25,262 nucleotides of DNA from Smittium culicis (Eukaryota > Kickxellomycota > Harpellomycetes > Harpellales > Legeriomycetaceae). Made by a program: the position numbers and the translations under genes. The DNA lies in assembly GCA_001970855.1 (NCBI GenBank), contig LSSN01005989.1, positions 1-25,262 on the forward strand, given 5' to 3'. The notes beneath the pieces were generated by a model. It ran no database searches. It had not been told where the DNA came from and worked only from the letters and a program-made list of their open reading frames with translations. Shown here piece by piece: positions 21,201-25,262 of this stretch (position 1 is its first letter; every line of letters begins with the position of its first letter).

Positions 21201-22113
21201 TTGCCATAAATTCTCAAGTGTGCCTTCAAAATTAAAAAATTAATTCTATAAAAAATTCCAAAACAAAGAGAGTGTAATTTGATGTATATTCAAGTTTTTA
21301 TATAAATATAAGCAAATTACCCGTGGCAAATTGACAATAAATTTACTTATTGAAAAGCACCTAGATAAAAAGTACAAGCCTCTTGAAATAAAAACAACTT
21401 GTATAAACAATAACAGTTTTAGATAACCTCTTTTAACTTGATTCAAAAATAGAAATTAATATTTCTTACTTCAAATAATAATTAAGATGTAAGATTTTTT
21501 CTTTTTTTGAGAATATATTATTATTATTATTATTATTATTATTGCACAAATAGCCATAAATATCTCCTAAAATAACGCCTAATCCCAGAACCTGAATTTT
21601 ATTAGAGCCACTCAGCCTGAGCTATAAATAATTTTACTTAATTGCATTTATATAGTTCAAATTACACTGTGAATAAAATAATAACGTTATCCGGATTACT
21701 AAAGTTTCTAAAGTAAACGAATCCCCTTATATTAATACTTGGAGGCAACAGCTTGAGATGAAAATTTTGAGAATAAATTTAAAACTGAATATATTTTAAA
21801 CAGAAATAATAGAAATATAAAAAAAGGTATAATTTTGTTAAGAGCTCTCGAAGTTACTTTTCATTATGTTATATATAATGCATGTTTTTTTTTCCAATTT
21901 TTTTAAGTAATAAGTTTTTTTTTTGATTTACTATTTTGAAATTATCTATAATTTAAATATTTATTTATTAGGTCAAAGCATAGATAGAAAACTATTTTTA
22001 TCTATTATTACAACAATCAAAAAAAAGTGCGAAAATAATCTTCAGAAAATATTCTTGAGCTCAATTTCAAGTATTGCAATTAAAATATTTGGAATAAATA
22101 AACTTTAATTAAA
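18284..22113. other. 3.8-kb AT-rich region with no supported gene
   Basis: Only short frames without ATG starts or protein-like composition are present. The region is dominated by A/T runs and contains an ATT microsatellite (21517-21543). No RNA gene, element with target duplications or splice-linked coding exons could be recognised. The promoter of the GDSL-fold gene must lie at its right end. Confidence 0.5.
21517..21543. repeat. (ATT)9 microsatellite
   Basis: Nine uninterrupted ATT units, read directly from the sequence. No gene lies nearby. Confidence 0.95.
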
Positions 22114-23325
22114 ATGCACCATATTATTGCATTAGTTTTTTTTTCGATAGCTAATGCATCTATCAACTTTGAAAAGGATACAAACCCTTATTTCATTGTA
22201 TTTGGAACAAGGTTATCAGATATAGGAAACACTACTAGCGAGACTAAAGAAGGCACTTGGTATGGCAGATATTCTAACGGGCCTTTATGGAATGAATACA
22301 CAAGCTATTATAATAATTACACCCTAATTAGCTATGCATCTAAGAATTCTTTGACTTCAAACCAGCTATTCAAAAACGAATCTCTAAAAAATATGACTAA
22401 TTCGATTAGTATAGTTGATCAAGTTGGGAATTTCACAAGTTCTTTTTCGGGATTATTTGTTAAAGATTCTATAATTAATGATATCGTTACAATTCAACTT
22501 TCATTGAATGATATAGCAAAATATGTTTTAGAGAGTAATAGCACGGTTTTAAGCGATGATGAGTTTATTGATAGCCTAGTATCCGAAGTCATTTATTCAA
22601 TGGGCGAGATTTATAAGTTTGGATATAGAAAGATAATAGTTAGCGATATTCCTGAAATTAAATATATGCCGGCCTATAATAAAGTTGGGCTAGATAAATC
22701 AATAAAAATTCAATTGTTGACCGTTAGAGCAAATGAGCAGCTTTATAGGCAAGTTGTGAGCTTTGCGATAAAAAAAAGACCTTTTTTAGCATGGATAAAA
22801 ACTATCAGTACTACGGCCATCTATCAAATGTCTACTAACAAAAATGTAACAAACACATTAAATATATCTGAAGCTATTTCACCGTGCTATATACTTTCTG
22901 AATCAAACACAAAAGCTTCTAATAATTTGTGTACCAATTCAGACTCATATTTTTTCCATGATGAAACAGGTATTACTACAAGGATCCATGCACTATTTGG
23001 AGCAACTGTAAGCATGATAATAAATGATAGCAATTTTAAATATACAGACGATTTTATAATCCCTCTTATAAAAAAGTTCAATATTACTTCAATCAGCTCA
23101 AAGAGAAATGTATTGTTCAAAAATAATCCACCAACAAATGGAAGCCTCAATATTATAGAATATAATTCGGAAAATGTGCTCCCAAATAGAGCGGATCTAA
23201 CAAATTCTAAGAACAAAATAAAAAATAACAATGGGTCAAAAACAGTGTACATTTCGCTGATACTTAAGGCCTCCGTTGTTTTTTTTGCTACTTTTATTTT
23301 ACAAGATTTTATTGCATACTTTTAG
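22114..23325 (+). CDS. Secreted GDSL-fold protein lacking catalytic residues, probably GPI-anchored
   Basis: This is a single-exon frame of 403 residues. An N-terminal hydrophobic signal peptide (about 1-16, ending ANA) precedes FIVFGTRLSDIGNT, which aligns with block I of SGNH/GDSL esterases (FGDSLSDtGN). The catalytic GDSL is GTRL here, so the nucleophile serine is replaced by arginine. Block III is LSLND, keeping the Asn of the oxyanion hole but not the preceding Gly. The final block reads FFHDETGITTRIHALFG: the Asp of the DxxH motif is present, but the catalytic His position is Gly. The protein carries about a dozen N-glycosylation sequons. It ends in NNGSK followed by a strongly hydrophobic tail (ISLILKASVVFFATFILQDF), as in GPI-anchored proteins. 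I infer a cell-surface pseudoesterase, perhaps binding a carbohydrate or lipid. An AATAAA lies about 60 bases after the stop. The fold assignment is likely; the function is unknown. Confidence 0.72.
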   Translation: MHHIIALVFFSIANASINFEKDTNPYFIVFGTRLSDIGNTTSETKEGTWYGRYSNGPLWNEYTSYYNNYTLISYASKNSLTSNQLFKNESLKNMTNSISIVDQVGNFTSSFSGLFVKDSIINDIVTIQLSLNDIAKYVLESNSTVLSDDEFIDSLVSEVIYSMGEIYKFGYRKIIVSDIPEIKYMPAYNKVGLDKSIKIQLLTVRANEQLYRQVVSFAIKKRPFLAWIKTISTTAIYQMSTNKNVTNTLNISEAISPCYILSESNTKASNNLCTNSDSYFFHDETGITTRIHALFGATVSMIINDSNFKYTDDFIIPLIKKFNITSISSKRNVLFKNNPPTNGSLNIIEYNSENVLPNRADLTNSKNKIKNNNGSKTVYISLILKASVVFFATFILQDFIAYF

Positions 23326-23652
23326 AGTCTAGTAATTTTAAACAAATTAAAGAAATTTTAACCGTATATACCAACATATTCTATATAAAATAAACGTAAA
23401 TCTAGAAATTTTTATTAATATTTTATTTTGCGTTTTTTAATTATATTATTTTAATTAGCTCTGAATAGTGATTTAGTTAAGGGGATACAAAAATCTCAAA
23501 GAGTATTTTTGGATTTAGATCAAAGACACAAAGGCATTGCTTTAATCCAATAGAATAAATTAAAGTAAATAGTCGATGTTGATATTAAAGTGTTAATTAC
23601 GATTTTCTGTTAAAGGTCTATTCTGAATGAGAAATACGATTATACTTTTACC

Positions 23653-23706
23653 TTAACCCTTCCGCAATCAGTGTACTTATTTTGACATAAATGCTACAGC
23701 TGATTG
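23653..23706 (+). mobile_element. Possible piggyBac-like terminus (relic), site A
   Basis: TTAACCCTTCCGC at 23653-23665: a TTAA target followed by CCCTT, as at piggyBac element ends. It is followed by a small inverted repeat CAATCAG/CTGATTG (23667-23673 and about 23700-23706). No opposite end (AAGGGTTAA) exists in the window, so this would be a relic or a chance match. Confidence 0.25.
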
Positions 23707-23765
23707 TGTACAATAATAATGAAATAATTCAAAGGCCAAAAAATGTATTGGTATATTTTAGAGTA

Positions 23766-23779
23766 GCAGCAAATAACAA
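23766..23779. repeat. Target-site duplication, left copy (mRNA retrocopy)
   Basis: GCAGCAAATAACAA, identical to 23932-23945. Confidence 0.85.
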
Positions 23780-23893
23780 CCTTGAACCAATGCCCAGTGG
23801 GTATGGAGCTACTAGAGCGGCGGAGGGAGGTTGGTTGAAAAAAATATCTTTGTAATATTTTTTATTAGTTTTTTGTACACTTTTAAACTGTGT

Positions 23894-23899
23894 AATAAA
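23894..23899 (+). promoter_or_regulatory. Polyadenylation signal carried inside the retrocopy
   Basis: AATAAA, 11 bases before the first A run of the insertion's tail. It marks the insertion as derived from a polyadenylated transcript and shows where the parent mRNA was cleaved. Confidence 0.75.
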
Positions 23900-23931
23900 A
23901 TCTTATATACAAAAAAAAATTAAAAAAAAAG

Positions 23932-23945
23932 GCAGCAAATAACAA
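23932..23945. repeat. Target-site duplication, right copy (mRNA retrocopy)
   Basis: GCAGCAAATAACAA, identical to 23766-23779, directly after the A tail. Confidence 0.85.
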
Positions 23946-24806
23946 ACTTTGCTATAAATCGTTCACGAATCAATAGACCGATTCTTTATAAAAGTGTTGG
24001 GCAGGAAAATGTTGGATCAAAAAGATTCAATTAAAATCCTATCTTCTTGATAAATTAATGAAATCTTCACCTATCAAACAATACTCTTTGAGCTAATTGT
24101 ATAAAAAATATTCGATACAGAGCAGTCATTTATAGAAAAATTATGTACAAAATCAAAGATTATAATATTTATCACATAGCTTGAGCAGCATTCTGGTTAA
24201 TTATTAGAATAATAAAAGGTGAGAAATCAATGATCAATTATATTTTACTTCAGAGCAACGCTCCAACAACGAAGTCATACGCACGGGCCATTTAATAACA
24301 CATATCTTTTGAGTTATTTGTTTATAATAAGTATTCAGTCTAAATTAGTTCAATATTGATACATATTTTTAAATCACTTTCTTTGAAAGCAGTTTTAGAT
24401 TTTATAAAGGGTTCATTTTGTCGATTAGAATAATCCTGTTGAATTTTTTACTGCACCTTGTCTGTTATTATCATATTTCATTATTGTTAGCAAAAAATAA
24501 CTGAAGCGATTGTTACTTCACTCAATAACTATGAATTTATATAAGTAAATAAATATTTAGTATAAAGATATTTCTTTTGTAATAATTCTTCGCGTCTTAT
24601 ACTTATTCCAGAGAAGAATATAAAAAACTTATTATATTTCTATTAGTATACCATTTGCTGTTTTTATAAATTTAAAGGTCTAACCTTTTTTGATATTTTA
24701 TCAAAAAAATTTTTTGTGAGCTAATTTAGCTTTTTAAACTGTTTTAAATACTTCAAATTGTGTTTAATAAGTTATTTGGATAAAATAAACCAAGTTATAA
24801 GGTCTC

Positions 24807-24893
24807 TTAACCCTTTCCCGCGCGGTAGATCAAAAATGGCCTTTTTCAAAAATGAGCGTTCCTGTTCAGCAGACCAAAAACAGTCTACCAAAA
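24807..24893 (+). mobile_element. Possible piggyBac-like terminus, site B
   Basis: TTAACCCTTTCCCGCGCGG at 24807-24825 has the TTAA plus CCCTTT start typical of piggyBac-type inverted termini and is the most GC-rich stretch in this end of the window. GGTAGA (24824-24829) recurs in inverted orientation within AAAAACAGTCTACC near 24880-24893. It resembles site A. The element would extend to the right, with its other end outside the window. Confidence 0.3.
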
Positions 24894-25262
24894 TCAAACA
24901 CCCTTTTTAATTTTTATATTTTATTCGCCAGATATTTCTAATTTTTTATTGTATTATAAACCATTACAAATAGCATTTTAAAATGTCCAATTGAAATGAA
25001 TAAGTAAAAGTGTAAAAAAATAGACTGTAACGCGATTGGGCTTATCATTTCTGAACTTCACAAATGGCTTTCAAGAATAAAACATATAACTAGAAACTTT
25101 CCTGGGTAAAATCGGGACATAAAATCAATATACAAAAAATATATCAACTTTTGAAAAAAACTGAGCTATTTACCTCGAGTTATAATTAAATTAGATTATG
25201 CACCAACTTAGATTTATATTTACTTTTTTCTTGATTATAACGCTTAATAGAAATCTGTACTT

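Larger units (their letters stand above)
23766..23945 (+). pseudogene. 5'-truncated processed mRNA retrocopy with 14-bp target-site duplication
   Basis: A 152-bp insertion (23780-23931) is bounded by perfect 14-bp direct repeats, GCAGCAAATAACAA at 23766-23779 and 23932-23945. It starts with a markedly GC-richer stretch that can be read as a protein C-terminus, LEPMPSGYGATRAAEGGW and six more residues, followed by TAA. An AT-rich 3' UTR follows, then AATAAA at 23894-23899, and 11 bases later an A tail (A9, TT, A9) running to the right-hand repeat. This order of coding end, UTR, polyadenylation signal and poly(A), framed by a target duplication, is that of a processed retrocopy made by LINE-type target-primed reverse transcription. 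I do not recognise the parent gene. Only the last 24 or so codons are present, so it is not functional as a protein gene. Confidence 0.8.
23326..25262. other. Terminal AT-rich region with mobile-element relics
   Basis: No protein-coding gene is supported. It contains the mRNA retrocopy (23766-23945), two TTAACCCTT-type termini (23653 and 24807), and a small nested inverted repeat at 24247-24275 (ACTTC/GAAGT enclosing GAGC/GCTC) in a locally GC-rich patch. Confidence 0.5.

Noticed and set aside
21923..22108. 61-codon frame just before the GDSL-fold gene
   Set aside because: Starts at TTG, is Ile/Lys/Asn-rich and ends immediately before the real ATG; most likely 5' UTR or spacer.
22887..23252. 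121-codon minus-strand frame
   Set aside because: Antisense shadow inside the GDSL-fold gene.
24061..24360. Apparent similarity between 24085-24130 and 24305-24350
   Set aside because: The shared pattern is short, AT-rich and imperfect; I could not separate it from compositional similarity.
1..25262. tRNA, rRNA or CRISPR features
   Set aside because: I scanned by eye for tRNA B-box sequences, 5S-like segments and regularly spaced repeats on both strands and found none. The only structural-RNA signal is the U1 fragment, which is a pseudogene.

Overview
The window looks like nuclear DNA from a very AT-rich, intron-bearing eukaryote, most likely a fungus. The reasons are a GT-AG (and one GC-AG) intron architecture with introns of about 64-290 bp, moderately compact genes, and homologues of the eukaryotic proteins MND1, URI/Bud27, Derlin and SmgGDS plus a Hos4-like ankyrin protein. 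An AT-rich early-diverging lineage such as the gut fungi (Kickxellomycotina/Harpellales) is my best guess, but this is inference; the window has no rRNA or other marker that would settle it.

Layout. 1-1420 (+): 3' part of an armadillo-type gene, probably SmgGDS/RAP1GDS1-like, in four exons. 1802-3188 (-): a complete six-exon MND1 (meiotic recombination), convergent with the first gene across a G-rich spacer. 4105-8061 (-): a single-exon 1318-residue ankyrin-repeat and AT-hook nuclear protein. 10004-12330 (-): a complete six-exon URI1/Bud27 prefoldin-like gene. 14330-15781 (+): a complete five-exon Derlin gene with a long polar C-terminal tail, divergent from URI1. 16832-18283 (+): a seven-transmembrane receptor-like protein. 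22114-23325 (+): a secreted, probably GPI-anchored GDSL-fold protein that has lost its catalytic residues. For the multi-exon genes I built models from splice sites and reading frame; each spliced frame closes exactly.

The long spacers (8062-10003, 12617-14329, 15782-16831, 18284-22113, 23326-25262) are extremely AT-rich and hold no gene I can support. Two of them hold the most informative finds, which are independent poly(A)-tailed insertions with target-site duplications. One is a 5'-truncated U1 snRNA retropseudogene at 12474-12616, lying 157 bp upstream of the URI1 start codon. The other is a truncated mRNA retrocopy at 23766-23945 with its AATAAA signal and poly(A) tail preserved. Together they imply a LINE-type reverse transcriptase acting in trans in this genome. 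A pair of diverged 130-bp direct repeats and two piggyBac-like TTAACCCTT termini point to further old mobile DNA.

The genes do not form one pathway. They cover small-GTPase regulation, meiotic recombination, probable chromatin repression, prefoldin/transcription assembly, ER-associated degradation, cell-surface signalling and a cell-surface pseudoenzyme. I see no rRNA, tRNA, CRISPR array or operon-like system.
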